From Adineta vaga (Eukaryota > Rotifera), in NCBI GenBank assembly GCA_021613535.1, contig CP075493.1, positions 1,860,001 to 1,924,000 of the forward strand: DNA of 64,000 nt, read 5' to 3'. The notes under the pieces are model-generated. The model saw only the letters and a list, made by a program, of their open reading frames with translations, was not told the DNA's origin and did no database searches. The position numbers and the translations under genes were made by a program. Below, piece after piece: positions 1 through 12,956 of the stretch. The stretch's first letter is position 1. Each line of letters starts with the position of its first letter.

Positions 1-722
1 TAATAGGCAATGAATGGTGTAAAAAACAAATAAAGAAATTATTATGCATCATGACTTCGTTAAAAAAAGAGAATTTGATAATATTTCCGATTGCTGATGA
101 ATAGAGTCTTGGCGTTACGATGTAGGTTTGAGTGAGTGAGTGTTTTCAGATAAAGTTTTAGATTGGAATAATTTGTGAATTCGATTTAGAAAAGAAAACG
201 ATAGTTATCTCTCTTGTCTCTCAGCTCTAATTTATGAAACAGCAATAGTTAAAGATAAATCAACACATTGTACAAGCAAAGATCAGCATGGCATTGAATT
301 TATTTCATACAAAACAATAATGTTGAATTCATTAGCGAGAATATAATAAAAGTTCTGTTTTTTTTTATAGGACTTATTCCAATACGACTCAAAACGGGTG
401 AGACGAAAATATTGTACAATAATATTTAAATTGATTTCAAACTAGATTAATATTTGTTTTGAATTTCTTACTGATTATAGAATTAACAAATGCACCAACA
501 TATTTTTCTTACATTTAAATTTCATCTTGCATTAGATTTTACTTCTAAAACTTAAGTCTTGTATGATTGAAATCGATCTTATTCTTATTAATGGACGAAA
601 ATATGTTCTATTGAAAATAAAATATACCTTGATTCTTAACAAACAGGTCGATGCTGCGAAACTTGGTATATTTCTATTGATTTCACACGATTGCTTTTAT
701 TCAAGTCAAAATAGAATTTCAT
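1..722. other. No gene recognised
   Basis: AT-rich sequence between the window edge and the 3' end of the F-box gene. I see short open frames only, with no domain wording and no convincing splice pattern. Confidence 0.5.
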
Positions 723-2861
723 TTATAGCAAAGGAAAATAAAAATAAAATCTTTCGGTATGTACCCATGTGCCTATCATAATTAATCGTTTTACTTTCGC
801 ACAATGTCGTCGTGTTTCTTCTTTTGTAAAGTTGTTCGTTACCCTTTCTAAAGCACTATAGTAAATTGTTAATTCAGCCAAATGTGGTACATATGTTTTT
901 GTTTCATTTAAAAATTGTTCTGCATAATCGTTACTTGCAGTTCTCACATCAAGTGAAGTAAGAAAAGGATATTCAGCAATTGAATATGACTGACCCCTGT
1001 CAGATAAGTCTGTAGTAAGTTTAAACGTCGACTGTGGATGAACATTCATAATACGTAAATTAATCAATAATGGAAAAGATCGAGCAATTCGAACAAAGAA
1101 TTCGTGGTTGAATGGAATCTTGTACTAATAAATATGTAACATAATTAAATATGGTGTCAGAAAATATATTGCCGATATCTTCAAGATGATCGAATGCAAA
1201 AGGAAGAGAGAAGATATGATGTACAACATTGTGATTATTAGTGTAATGTACGATAATAGCTACTGATTGTTGCTGGACGTTTGTGACAATCTTCTCATTA
1301 TCTTGTTCGGATAGATCATGCAATAAATCAACAGCATTGTGATGAGTAGAAATATAAAAAGTGAATGAATGACGCGGTGGCATATGAATAATAATTTCAT
1401 TTTCAAGATGAGTATTATGGATGAATCTTGCTCGATCTTTGATACGAACATATAAAGTTAATTTTTCCAAAAATGGCATACGATGAAGAAGAGATAGAAT
1501 TTTATTATCATATTGGTTGGTTTCAAGATAACATTTTAATGAGAAGTTTTTTAAATTAGGTAGATCATCCTAAATAACAGATATTTATCAACATGTATAA
1601 TTAAGTTAGTCAAAACAAAATGAATGACGCATACAATGAATTCACGAAAAATACTCATGTAAAAATAGTGTTTCATTTTCCAAGTAAACAATATCCATTA
1701 ATACTGTCTATGGAAACTCGGTAGATTTCGCTTTTCAACTATTGAGAACAAACTTGAATTATATAGTTTTTTTACACTAAAGTTATGCAAAATTTGTCGT
1801 ATGATCAATCTTCTTTGTTTAGTACTTACTGTATTGTGAATAATTGGGAAAGATTCACGTATGAAACTTATTCTAATAATAAGTGTAGATAATTGTTTCA
1901 GTCGGCCATCAAGTAAATAGAGACAATCATCAAATGTATATAGATCGATACATAAATGAGTGAGAGTTGAAGAGAAGAAAGTAGTTGGTGATAACTTATG
2001 AAGTGATAAACGTGGATATGATGGATTGAATGTATCAATAATAGTCAATGATTTTAACTTTTTGAAAAACTTTAAGAAACGTTCATAAACATTTGTAGTA
2101 TAGTTCGTTGATGATCCTGTCATGCCATTTCTGTCCGTAATATCAAGACTGAACTCCGTGATTTGTTGTTGAAAAATAGATGGAAGAGATGATTCATCTA
2201 AATAAAATATAATTTTACACATTCTACCGTTCAATAACTTTTGGATGAGAAACTTCATTTTGGAACTGAGAACCAGTGACAATGTTTATTAAACCTTTTT
2301 CTTGAAGAAACGAGTAAACGTTCTTAGCCGAACTACAATAGCCAAAAAATGAATTCTGTTCATCCATGCAGTATCATTGTTTGTTCTACCAGAATCATAG
2401 TTCTACTGTCAAAAATAAAGTGTTACACATTTATACTACTCATCCTCAAAGATTAACTATTTAATATCATTCTTCTCCTATTTCGCTTATTTGTAAAATA
2501 CTTTGACACAATGTTTTGTTCAAAACGGAAGTTTCAATTGAGTTAGGTTTCGATATTCAGCAGCAAAAAGAATACGTTCCATTAAGACTGGTTCAAATAA
2601 AACACATTTCACCTTATAATAAATTCTTGGCAATATATTAATGCAAAATTGATCAATTTTGCGCTGACTAATCGAAGAACTATTATCAATGGATACAAAG
2701 TCGGGAGTGTTACTAAAAGTTTTTTCTTGTGCGAGACTATTCAGTCGTTGATTACCAGTTTTAAATAACGAATAAAGAACATCAATATTGTTTAATTCTC
2801 TTAGAATTTTAAGTAATAACTCATCGGGAAGATCCAATAAATGAGCATCATATTCCTCCAT
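723..2861 (-). pseudogene. F-box/LRR protein gene with one frameshift
   Basis: Four coding blocks on the minus strand. Exon 1 (2527-2861) starts with ATG and has an F-box right at the N-terminus (LLDLPDELLLKILRELNNI, residues ~8-26). Exon 2 is 1830-2265, with a GTAAGT donor. Exon 3 starts at 1569. The rest has the leucine-rich wording of the Rotaria F-box family (FFSSTLTHLCIDLYTFDD, FTFYIST, FLNETKTYVPHL, TRRHCAKVKRL). Near 1115-1120, after the residues VQDSI, the frame must change to continue with FNHEFFVRIARSFPLL and the C-terminal block (723-1067); I see no intron that would repair this. F-box proteins normally link Skp1-cullin ligases to substrates, with LRRs as substrate reader. A sequencing or assembly error is the alternative to a true pseudogene. 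Confidence 0.75.
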
Positions 2862-3011
2862 GTTATCTTCTGACTGTAGTGCGTCTCTTAAAGATAAATA
2901 TATATATAGTTATTGATTGTTCATAATCGCTTTCGTCATGCTTGAATAAACTAGATGAACTTTTATTGAAAAAATCGAAACTGTGTATCGTCCAAGTAGA
3001 TCATACGGGTC

Positions 3012-3115
3012 AGACAGACACAGAAGATAAAACAGAATTAACGAATAGAAACGTTAGAATCGTTCAATTTCAGCGATTCCATTCGTTAGTTCTATTTTAT
3101 CTTTTCTGTCTGTTT
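3012..3115. repeat. Imperfect inverted repeat (hairpin)
   Basis: About 40-45 bases from ~3013 (starting cagacagacacagaagataa) pair with 3077-3115 (ending tcttttctgtctgtttt) with a few mismatches, leaving a short loop. It lies ~150 bp upstream of the F-box gene start. It could be a tiny MITE or a hairpin-forming regulatory sequence. Confidence 0.6.
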
Positions 3116-3394
3116 TCGGCCATAGACATAAAACTTGTGGGTGTGATTTGTTCTTACTTAAATCTTCTCGTAGAAGTTTTATATTATTTCCAATATTAGT
3201 TTCTTCTTCGACTATTTTGTCAATTAATGCTGTTCGAATATTTATATAGCATATATAAAGAGAAGAAATTCGCTGGTGAAGAATAAGTCGAGAAAACTAA
3301 GTTATATATATTTCACAAAATTTATTTTCAATCAATGACTAAAACAAAAAAATTCTACTCAACTAATATTTTCATTCGATTTAATTCATATTCA

Positions 3395-3965
3395 ATTAAT
3401 TGATGTTTGATCATGAGTAAATTTTTTCATAAATTCATCTTTAATTTGTTCAAGTTCATTTTCAAACCGTTGTACAATACTTCTAATGGATTTAATATCA
3501 GTTTCATCAGATAAATCCGTTGTTATAAGATTTTGTTTCGATAATTAAGCAATAGAAGGAGTATGATCAACAGCAATTAGTGGAGGTGATATTCAATCAC
3601 ATTTACTAATTATATAGATTATAATAATAAAAACAAAAAATAGAAAGAAAGTTGATACTTACTCTGAAGAAGAATTCATTGGAAAATTTTCCAATAAATA
3701 ATCATTGGTATAATTCTTCTGTTGGTTTAATGTTGACAGAAGATGATCCGATACTTAACAAAAGATTTATTCCATTTAAACATATTTTAGATATTTCAAG
3801 AAATTTTTCAACAATCTTCTCATTATCAAATTGAATAATTGCACATTTGTTATCATTTGGAAGTCTATGACAAGCAATAACATTGCATGTTTATCAAAAT
3901 ATTCTTTTCTTCTAGATTCAATAAAACGAAAATCACAAAATAATCGTTTTTCATCAGAACAATTT
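3395..3965 (-). pseudogene. Degenerate coding fragment, unrecognised
   Basis: On the minus strand, stretches with protein-like composition can be read in changing frames. One contains NVIACHRLPNDNKCAIIQFD followed by NEKIVEKFLEISK (~3780-3890). A second, starting near 3585, contains SPPLIAVDHTPSIA, a stop codon, then NLITTDLSDETDIKS and a helical tail with FENELEQIKDEF, ending at a stop near 3397. Stops and frame shifts interrupt it. The 'HRLP' wording faintly resembles ORF1-type RNA-binding segments of some non-LTR elements, but I would not assign it. It abuts the 3' end of the LRR gene. Confidence 0.35.
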
Positions 3966-5632
3966 ACAATTGAATATGAATAAGAATAAAAATAGAAGAA
4001 TAGAAGAATTAATTTGAGATGAAATTGAATGTATTTGTTGTATAGTTGATATCTGACAATAATTGCGACATTTTTCTTCAATGATTGACCACTGATGTCG
4101 ACATTGTTGATAAATTCCAGTTATATTATTTATTTCATATCCTTTCCATTCTTTTGGTGTTTTACATCGTGCAAATGCTGATAAATCAATAGGAAATCGA
4201 TGAAAATCACCGCGTTCATAAGCTTTTTCTAAATGTCGACGAAGTTCTATTCGTGTTATCCAATCATTTAAATAATTTTGTTGATTAAAATCATTCTTAT
4301 TACCTAGTAAAAGTCGATAGATATCTCCATATTTTAAATAAAATAAATCACATGTACAATCAAGTGGATTATTCATTAAGTAAAGTTGACGTAATGATGA
4401 AATATGATAATATGTACAAATATCTAACGAATGAATATTTGAACTAACAAGATCAATTTCAACTAAAGATTTAACACCACAAAATGTTTGTTTTAATGGT
4501 AAAGAAGTATTTTCATTTCGAAAATAATTTCCTCGTAATTTTATTGATTTTAATTGTTGATTGAAAAGAAATAAAAATGACGGAAGATTTTCTAATTGAG
4601 TATTTTCAAGATCAAGATATTGAAGATTTTTCAATGGTTTTAATAGATTATTTGTTAATGAACGTTGTCCTAATGGATTATTATTCAATAGAAGAATTTT
4701 TAAGTTTTTTAATATTAAAAATGCATTAGAATCAATGATTGAAATTTGATTATCGGACAAATCAAGTGTTGTGATTTGATGACAATAAGTAAATATTCCA
4801 TAGGAAAGATAAGTTATGCGATTTTGACGCAAAATTAATGTATTTAAATGTTTTAATCCAAGAAAATCTTGAATAAAAAGTTCATGAAGATGATTTTGAC
4901 TTAGATCGAGTGTATGTAATTGTTTAAGACTACGTAAAAAAGAATTTTCACTTAGAGATTCAAATTGATTATTTTGTAAATTGAGATTGAAGAGAGTTTT
5001 ACTAAAAGATTTGAAGAGATTTCGTGGAAGAGATGAAAGATGATTGGAAGAAAGAATAATCGTATGAACTGATAATGGATAATTTACAAATGTATCTGAT
5101 TCAATTGTTTTTATACCAAGATCATGAAGATCAATAGAAAGAAATGATTGATTTCCAGAATATAATCGATCAAATATTGTGGAATTAAAATGATGAAATG
5201 ATTGTGTATTGGATGAAACTAAAACGTAATAGAAGAACGAAAAAAAATTCATTGACATTTCTAGTCAAAGTTCGATACATTATCAAAGCAAATAACCACA
5301 TCTTATCTCTATACTAATAAAATTTGTTCAGTTTATCTGAATGATCAACGAGAATAATCATCATACTGTATTGTTTTTCTCTATTTTTTAGAAGAATTAC
5401 AGCGTGAACTAGACAAATGATTGAGAAGTGTTGAAAGTTTGATTGATTAATGATCACTCAACATATCTGATAGGATAAGAAACAAATACTTCGTCAATTT
5501 AGCTTTGAATGATATGATATATTCACAGTACTAACCTGGATTAGATATCATTTGGTTTTCATCATCATAATCAAATGTAAAGATTGTGTAAATAAATAAT
5601 AGAAACAAATAAAGAATAATGACATAGTTCAT
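3954..5632 (-). CDS. Secreted LRR protein, probably GPI-anchored
   Basis: Two exons: 5536-5632 and 3954-5218, joined by a clean donor (CAG|GTTAGT) and an acceptor preceded by a T-rich tract, giving 453 residues. The start at 5632 is chosen because it gives a classic signal peptide (MNYVIILYLFLLFIYTIFTF). About eight leucine-rich repeats follow (residues ~65-270; LxxLxLxxNxL pattern, for example LHTLDLSQNHLHEL). A cysteine-containing LRR C-terminal cap begins NPLDCTCDLFYLKY. The protein ends with a short hydrophobic tail (SSILLFLFLFIFNCKLF) and no cytoplasmic segment, as in GPI-anchor signals. Such proteins act in adhesion or ligand recognition at the cell surface; the partner is unknown. The ~320-nt intron is longer than most here. 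Confidence 0.85.
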
Positions 5633-5713
5633 CTTTTGTTTGTGAAATACAATCAGATTAAAAAGAATTTTGGATTGATCAACGATGAGTGGACATGAAA
5701 TATTTTCATACAA

Positions 5714-6336
5714 CTAAAGAAAACTATTGCGAAATAACCGTATAAATGAAGTTAGAAAAAGGGTATTATACTCTCACCTGTTACACTCGGAAGTACTTAC
5801 AAGATGATAGAGGAGAGAAGAAATGGGATAACATTATTTCTGTACACTCTTTTGTATAGTTTAGAAGATGATAAGAATGAAAGAAATACTAAGATAGCAG
5901 AAAATGAGAGAGAGAGTGTGAGAAGAGCTGAATACATTAAGTTGTACTAATTTCTTCCCTTTCTCCTATCTCAATTCGATAAATCATAACTATTGCTAGA
6001 GAAATGACTCGTATATAGTTATCATTTGTTTCACACTGACCAATGTCAATCAAACTATGGCAAGATGTCAGCGAAGAAAGTTCATCATAGTACTTTGACA
6101 GACATAGGACATCTCGATTTTAACGATATCTCAATTCAATTTTCGAGTTTGATACTACTTTTATAATCAAGGAGTAATTTGTATATGTACATATTTCTTC
6201 CGCCTCATTCATCATCTTGTTATTGACAATAATCTCACTTTCTATCATCAATTCCAAGCAATTGAAAGTTTTAATAGACTGCTTGAAATTTATTTTCTTT
6301 TTGTATGACAAAACAAATCACACACACACACTGTTA
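5714..6336. other. Intergenic; no gene recognised
   Basis: Between the divergent 5' end of the LRR gene and the 3' end of TIMM44. It holds low-complexity GA-rich stretches (~5860-5930) and a short CA run (~6319-6330). No supported gene. Confidence 0.5.
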
Positions 6337-8455
6337 TCAAACAAAATGATTAAGTTTGGATGCACTTAAATCAACAAGACGCCAAGCAGCTAAAGGATCA
6401 AGTATAGTTGGATCACGACCAAGTGCAAAAATATAATTAACTCGATTGATTTGTTCCTAAATATAGAAAGAAACAAATATAATCATATCTTTTCATAAGA
6501 AATTTATTCAATTATTTACTGGATTGCCTTCTATTACTTTCCCATTAGCATCAGCTATATAAGCAATTTGTTGAGCTTGAAAATTAACTACTAAAACCGG
6601 GCCCATTTCCATAATTTTCGCAGCAACAAGCTGAAAACAAAATTCATTCTTATCAAAACTTTCAATGAAACATTATCATACTTCAACATCACCGACATCA
6701 ATAACTTTCAAATGATATTTATAATTTAATGCTTTCGATGTAGTAATTGGATGAATTAATACATTGTATACCTTTATTAAATACATATTTTCCATACGAA
6801 AGAAAGTTAAACACAACTTACAGCTTCCGTACACCAATCTCTTAAGATTTCTAATTCACCACGTGCTAACGACTAAAATGAAATTATTAAAGAAAGAACG
6901 TTTAAAAACTATAATTTCTATTACTTCAAATATATTTGGAATAATATCATATTGAACAACACGAAGAAATTGTGCAACATCAAATGTTGGATCAACACGA
7001 CAAATTTCTGTTAAAGCTTCACTGGTTTCTGATTGACTAAATATCGATGCTTAAAAACAAACAAACAACTTGAAAATAACTCTTTCCTATATCATATACA
7101 TACATAAAGCTCCAGATACTTTATCAGTAAATGTTCTTGCAACACGAACAACTAAATTATCACTTTCATCATATTTTGATTTCAGATCAAATAATTCTAT
7201 ATAAAACACAAAGACTAATGACATAAACGACCAAAAGTATGACATACTGTTTAAATACGTATTATTTTCTTTAAAATTTTGCCAATTTTGATACCATTCA
7301 GAATCTTTATGTACCGCTATAGTTTGTGTTTCTCTAAAAATATATGATCAATACTAATTTCCTATTCAAATCTGTTGTTCACTTACGTATCGGCATGAAA
7401 GACTTTATCTTTCTTAATTGAATCTGTATCACTTCGTTTTCGTAGAACAGCCGGTGGTCGATAACCTAATTGTCTCGATAATTTTGTTGCATCACCAACT
7501 TCTTCTTTAATTGTACTTAGACGCTGAAAACACCAACAATGAAAACTGTCGTTTGAACGCAATGAAAAGTTCTTACTTCCGAAACTTTCTTATAAGCAGC
7601 GGTATCAGCGAGATGTTCAGTTGTTTCTGAAATCTTTCCTGCTGCTTTCTGTGCTTGTTTACCTAATTCGTAACCAATATCGGACGCTTTTTTCATTACA
7701 TCACTCTATGAAAATAGAAATTTTACAATTGATTCGATTACATTAGCCTTCTTTTTACTTCTTTAACTTTTTCACCGATTTCGCCAAGTTTTTCACGTAG
7801 TACAGTTGAACTTTTCATTGTTTCACGTTCTAAGACTTTCTAGAGTTGAATAAATAATAATCGTTCGTTAGAAAAAAAGTGCTTTCAATTTACATATTTA
7901 TCTCGAGCTTCTTTTAACGCATCACTATCTTCGAGTTTCTTTGCTTGATCACGAAATTTCTTAATATTATCCTGAGAAAAAGAAGCAATAATATAAATTT
8001 ATTCCATATTTTTGTTACTTTAATATCTTTATTCTTATTTAATTCGTCTTTGATATTATCCACCAATGAACCGAAAAATCCTTTTGGTTGCGATGCATTG
8101 CTTCGTTTCTAAGAAAAATCGAATAAACAAAACTCAACAAATGAACAATTTACTTGAATGAAAAGTGGATCATGATAGATGAAAGTGTTCGATTGTATTA
8201 TTCGATTTTGACGTAGAGATGAAGTATGTATTTGTTGATGTAAATGATTCGAATTACTCATGGATGGAAGACGAATTTGTTGCATTGAATATGATCGAGA
8301 AACAGGTGATGCTGATCGTACATTGACTGTAGATGTTTTCGACGATAATGTCTAAAAAAATATAGATTAAGAAGATTATGTTTTCTTTTTAAAAAAATTC
8401 AATTTACTATTAGATTCGGTACGCATTTCGACGCGGTTGTAAGTACTTTAGCCAT
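6337..8455 (-). CDS. TIMM44: TIM44, mitochondrial import motor anchor
   Basis: About 14 short exons on the minus strand: ATG at 8455 (exon 8408-8455), then 8154-8351, and so on down to 6820-6873, ~6673-6771, 6530-6630 and 6337-6456. The N-terminus is rich in Arg, Ser and Thr and poor in acids, as expected of a matrix presequence. The conserved N-terminal block (KGFFGSLVDNIKDELNKNKDIK) and the C-terminal Tim44 domain (KDSEWYQNWQNF, ICRVDPTFDVAQFL, GELEILRDWCTEAVYNVLIHP, IMEMGPVLVVNFQAQ, LDPLAAWRLVDLSAS) are all readable. TIM44 tethers mtHsp70 to the TIM23 channel on the matrix side. Family and order of blocks match metazoan TIM44 throughout, with no break seen. Confidence 0.95.
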
Positions 8456-10005
8456 GTATAAATTTGCCTAATAGAAGATATTATGATGGAGAAAGATATA
8501 GAATGCCAAATTTTACCGATTTCATCAGATTTTATTTCATGATGATTCATCTTATTCGTTGATTGGATCAAAGTTAGTTTCACTACAGAAAAACGAAAAA
8601 TATCGAGATTGATTTATTTATGATCATTTATGACATCTTTTTATGTAGAATTCTTTGGAAAATATATTTATTAAATGTATGATTATATAACATAATGATG
8701 AAAATGTTATCTAATTGAGAAAAACTAGATTCACATTCAACAGATCAATTGTCGACACTATCAATGTTAAAATTTTTCTTCGAAAAGAAAGCGTGACTTT
8801 TCAAAAGACTAATTTTATTCAAAACTATCTTTGTATTATTTTTATAATGCAGAATCGTGAGAAACGATGCCCTGAAATTTCGTTGTTTCGTTGCCAAAGT
8901 CAACTTTGTTCTGATTCACCTTCATCTAGTCACGATCGTTCGTATTGATGAATATTCCGTCTACCTAACTACCTTTCTTACGTTTCAATTACAAAATTGG
9001 TTTGACTACTCTTTTTTCAGTGCAAAAAGAAAACAGACGAATACGTTATCTATTTACTATATTCAATCTCTTTTAGACAAAATTAAAGCATACATATAAA
9101 CTGTCTGTCCTTGACATAGGTAAAATTGATGAAAATATGTAGATTCATTTATTTATCCGTCGTAAATGAATGTAAAAAAGGGAAGTTCTTTGCATCATTC
9201 AGTACTTATCAGCTCTGATAAAAAACAATAATTAAATCCATCTTCGATATTCAAATCATTGGTATATCGAAAATTTCAATGAGTAATTTGTTATATCATT
9301 TTAATGAACTAATAGTTGCATTTTTTTTAAATCAGACTATTTTTAATCATATGAAAAATGATCAAGTTCAGATACATTTCATTCTATTGGTGTTTTTATG
9401 CTGTATCATCAAATAACAACAAATTTTTCAATGATAAATATATGTATTCATCTGATTATTATCAATAAAAACGAGGAAGAATAATATTCTCGATTATACA
9501 CTCGAGTATCGTCTACCGATGCTTGTTGTTTCTCTCTTTCTCCAACAATTGATAATTTCGTCTTATATGCATGGTTAGTTCTCTCTTATTCATGTGTCCG
9601 AATTTATTAACATATGCAATAAAAAAAAGCATCGGTAAAAAACTAAGGTGAGCAAGATAAAAATCATTATTAGTATAGATCAACATGTGGGTAGTGCTTT
9701 TTATTCAAATTTTTTAGACATTAATCAAGGTGATTAATATAATAAAAAAACAAGATGACCTAGTTTACGATAAGTTTTGCTACAGTAGAAGGGGTTTTTG
9801 AAATAAGTACATTCTTTTTCTTCATTTTTGATCATTCTTCAAGAGTATAATAGTTACATTAGGTAAGATATTCAAGAATGACTAAGAAAAGTTAGCATTA
9901 TAGTTTCCTGCTTATTCTAATCTATCAGTTTAATATGCTAGTTCTTTTCTCTCGGCAATAAATACATGGACTGCGTCCATTTTAGATTGATTGCAAACAA
10001 TACTC
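8456..10005. other. Intergenic; divergent promoters likely
   Basis: About 1.5 kb between TIMM44 (minus) and the JmjC/RRM gene (plus), which are divergently arranged. I see AT-rich DNA with no convincing exon. Promoters for both genes should lie here, but no element stood out. Confidence 0.5.
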
Positions 10006-12279
10006 ATGAGTATACCGACCATATCTGCGAATGAAAATGATATGAAGAACTTTCTTCCTTTCATTTTCAAATATGAATCAATATTAAATCAATATGGTGC
10101 GTTGAAAATACTTCCGCCTTCATATATGAAAAATCTTCTTAAAAAACACCAATTAAAATACCATTCAGTTCAACAATACAAAAGATTTCGAAAATAAATG
10201 ATGATAATTCTCTCTATTGTATCGATTCAATCAGTTCTACTGAGAATACAAACAGAAGCAGATTACATTCAATGAATGAAACAAGATTTTGGCTAAATCT
10301 ATCAACTGATATAGAAAAACAAGATATTCCAAATGTTTCCATCATTCCTAATCAAAGTATTTTTGTAAAACGTGTTCATAAACATGATTTTGATTTTCAT
10401 CAATTACCCGCACGATCCATTTTGAAATTATGTGAAGGAAAAATTCATCGTCATTTTACTTCAACATTAGTTCATTCCGATGGACCTGGTGGAATATTTC
10501 CTTTAGCATCTTCTCTTCATCGTCTTTTTACATTTAATTATCATCATGAAGGTGCAATTCGATATTGGTATATTCTACCATCAAAAGAACGAGAAAGACT
10601 AAAAACTATTTTGAATCAACAAAAAACTTCGACTTGTTTTCAACATGAGAATATATTGATTAATCCAGATTTATTAGATAAATATCAAATTTCTTATCAA
10701 CGAGTTGTTCAAAATCCTCATGAAATTCTTATTTTATCAGCTGGATCACTTCATCAAAGTTTTACAGAAGATTACATGTGCAGTGAATCGATTGATTTTG
10801 CTCTACCAAGTTGGATTCAAGATAGGCATGCCTTTTCACATGAAATATGTTCATGTAATCTACCGAGAAATTCATCAATAAATTTGAATATAATGAACAA
10901 TTTCAATCATAAACTTTTACAAAGATATATCGATGATTATCTAAATCAAGATGATTTAAACAATAAAAGTAAGTTATATATTAAATCTTTATATAAAAAT
11001 ATATGATTTTTTTAATATATTAGATGATGAAATGATGACAACAAATCAAATATGTGATATAAATCGATTGCATTCTATACCTTCGAATTCTTCAACGAAT
11101 GACATCGTTTCATCGACTACTAATGTATATGACCAATCAATCCATGAGTAAGATTCATTTTTCTCATTGAATTATTCGTATTTTTCGAAATTGTTTTAGT
11201 GCAATTTTGTTTGCAGAGCAGTTCGCTGAATCGTACAATAGGATAATGCATCAGACATGATTCAAAAATCGACCGGATTCAATGATGATTTTTCTGATGT
11301 ATTAGCAACGGAAAATTTTCATTCGCGTATGAGAACCGATATGATCAATTGTGACATATTTCTTCGTTCTTTAACGATATTCTAGATGAAGTTGATACTT
11401 TTCCGACTAGTACGTCATCAATAGAATTTCAAGAAGAAGAGGAAGGAAATATACAATCTTATGATAATAGTAATTGTCAAACAACAATAGAAGTAAGTTT
11501 CAAATCGTTTCTTGCACATAAAATTCTTCGATTTTATTTTAAAGGATAATGCTTTTTGTGTTTGTCCACCTTCACAAACAAGAAATTTCGAATATAAAAG
11601 TTCACAGACGACATCGAAAATTTTGTATGTGTCTAATTTGAAAGATGAAGTTAAGAAAATTGATCTTCAACGTCATTTTATCGGTACATTTAAAATTATA
11701 ATAAAACGAAGTGGTCGATCTCCATATCTTAAGTATGATAATTATTTATATAATCATTCTCTATCAATGAAATTTTGATCTTGTAGTTATGCATTTGTTT
11801 ATCATCGAAAACTATGGCAAGCGGAATACAATTTAAAACGTCGATTAGATCCTTATGTCTTTGGTTCGAATTGTCATGTGACATATTCTAAAAGTCATTC
11901 TGATCGTATGAATGAAAATGAACGAATATGGAACATTACCGTGCGAAATATACCTGAAAATGTCACCAAAGAATGCTTACAAAACCTATTCATTGGTTGT
12001 CAATCAATATACTATAATCCAGCACGTCTAGTTTATGATAAAAAAACATCAAAAATATTAAAAGGGTAAGATTTCTTAATCATATCGAATACATTGTTAA
12101 GATAAAGATCTTTTTGAGAATAATAAATGATTGATTCATTGATTGTTTTTTTTTTATATAGGTATGCATTTTTATATTTTCCCAATCCGGAAGATGCTAC
12201 GAATGTGATAAGAAATAGTGAGAAATTTCAAATAAACCATCAATCAATAACCGTTTCTTCGTATCATACAAAGATATAA
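10006..12279 (+). CDS. JmjN/JmjC-like (KDM4-related) protein with two RRMs
   Basis: ATG at 10006 opens a JmjN-like segment (IPTISANENDMKNFLPFIF, ending YGALKILPPS). A JmjC-like region follows to ~10860 with KDM4 wording: NYHHEG then RYWYILP, INPDLLDKYQISY, LHQSFTEDYMCSESIDFALP, WIQD and a CSC at the end. Later exons (~11024-11147, 11386-11492, 11545-11732, 11787-12065, 12161-12279) encode an acidic linker and two RRMs: RNP2/RNP1 as KILYVSNL/YAFVYH, then WNITVRNI/YAFLYF. The KDM4 HxE iron ligands align to Ala and Ser here; the distal His (SLHQSF) remains. Two joins are unclear: JmjN to JmjC (10140-10270) needs either a weak intron or a frameshift, and ~11200-11270 contains a stop I cannot splice out cleanly. 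It may be a catalytically dead reader, or a decaying gene. Confidence 0.7.
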
Positions 12280-12956
12280 GAAGATACGTTTATTATTTTC
12301 AAAAATATTTCTGTGTGTTAATTTCAATGATAAACTGTATTTTTTATATTTTTCTAATAAATAACGCTTGTTAACGGTAACTCACTTGACTTTCGACTAT
12401 GAAGGATTAACCAGACGGAATCTAGTGATTATTCTCGCTGAAAACGTTTTTGTTTTCTAAATGAATCTTCTATAATTTATGGAGTACTTCTTACATATCA
12501 CATTCATATTTCGACACTATTATAGTCATTATTACTTTAATAATTAATTATAAAACTGCCCATATCAGGAGTGGCTTCAATTTATTCTCTCATATTCATT
12601 AAACATTTGAAAACAAACAAAATATCTGTAATTAACCCCATAACATGCAAAAGTAGGTGGGGATCAGTGACGACTCAATTCTTAGCAGTAACCACACCCA
12701 CACTCTTCAGTCGAGGAAATAAAATGAAATGAAACTAGATGAAATTTCTTGCATATACTTCTTTGAACTAATTGATTCTTCGATGAAAATGAAAAGCAGA
12801 ATTTACCACCGAATAATCGATTTATGAAACAATATGACTATTTATATATTTTATATCATACAATATTCTCATCAAATGGAAAAAAAACGAAAGGATACAA
12901 TCCTCTGTTAGAAACAAAAAAAAACAACATATGACTTATATTCTTCAAGATTGAGA
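12280..12956. other. Intergenic between two convergent genes
   Basis: Holds the 3' ends of the JmjC/RRM gene (plus) and the AMSH gene (minus). AT-rich, with no further gene recognised. Confidence 0.5.

Noticed and set aside
2942-3199. Plus-strand open frame of 85 codons
   Set aside because: It lies over the hairpin repeat and has no recognisable content.
10540-10560. NYHHEG in the JmjC-like domain as a working HxE iron site
   Set aside because: Alignment places this at the conserved LHFGE position of KDM4, ~11 residues after the true metal motif, so it is unlikely to bind the iron.
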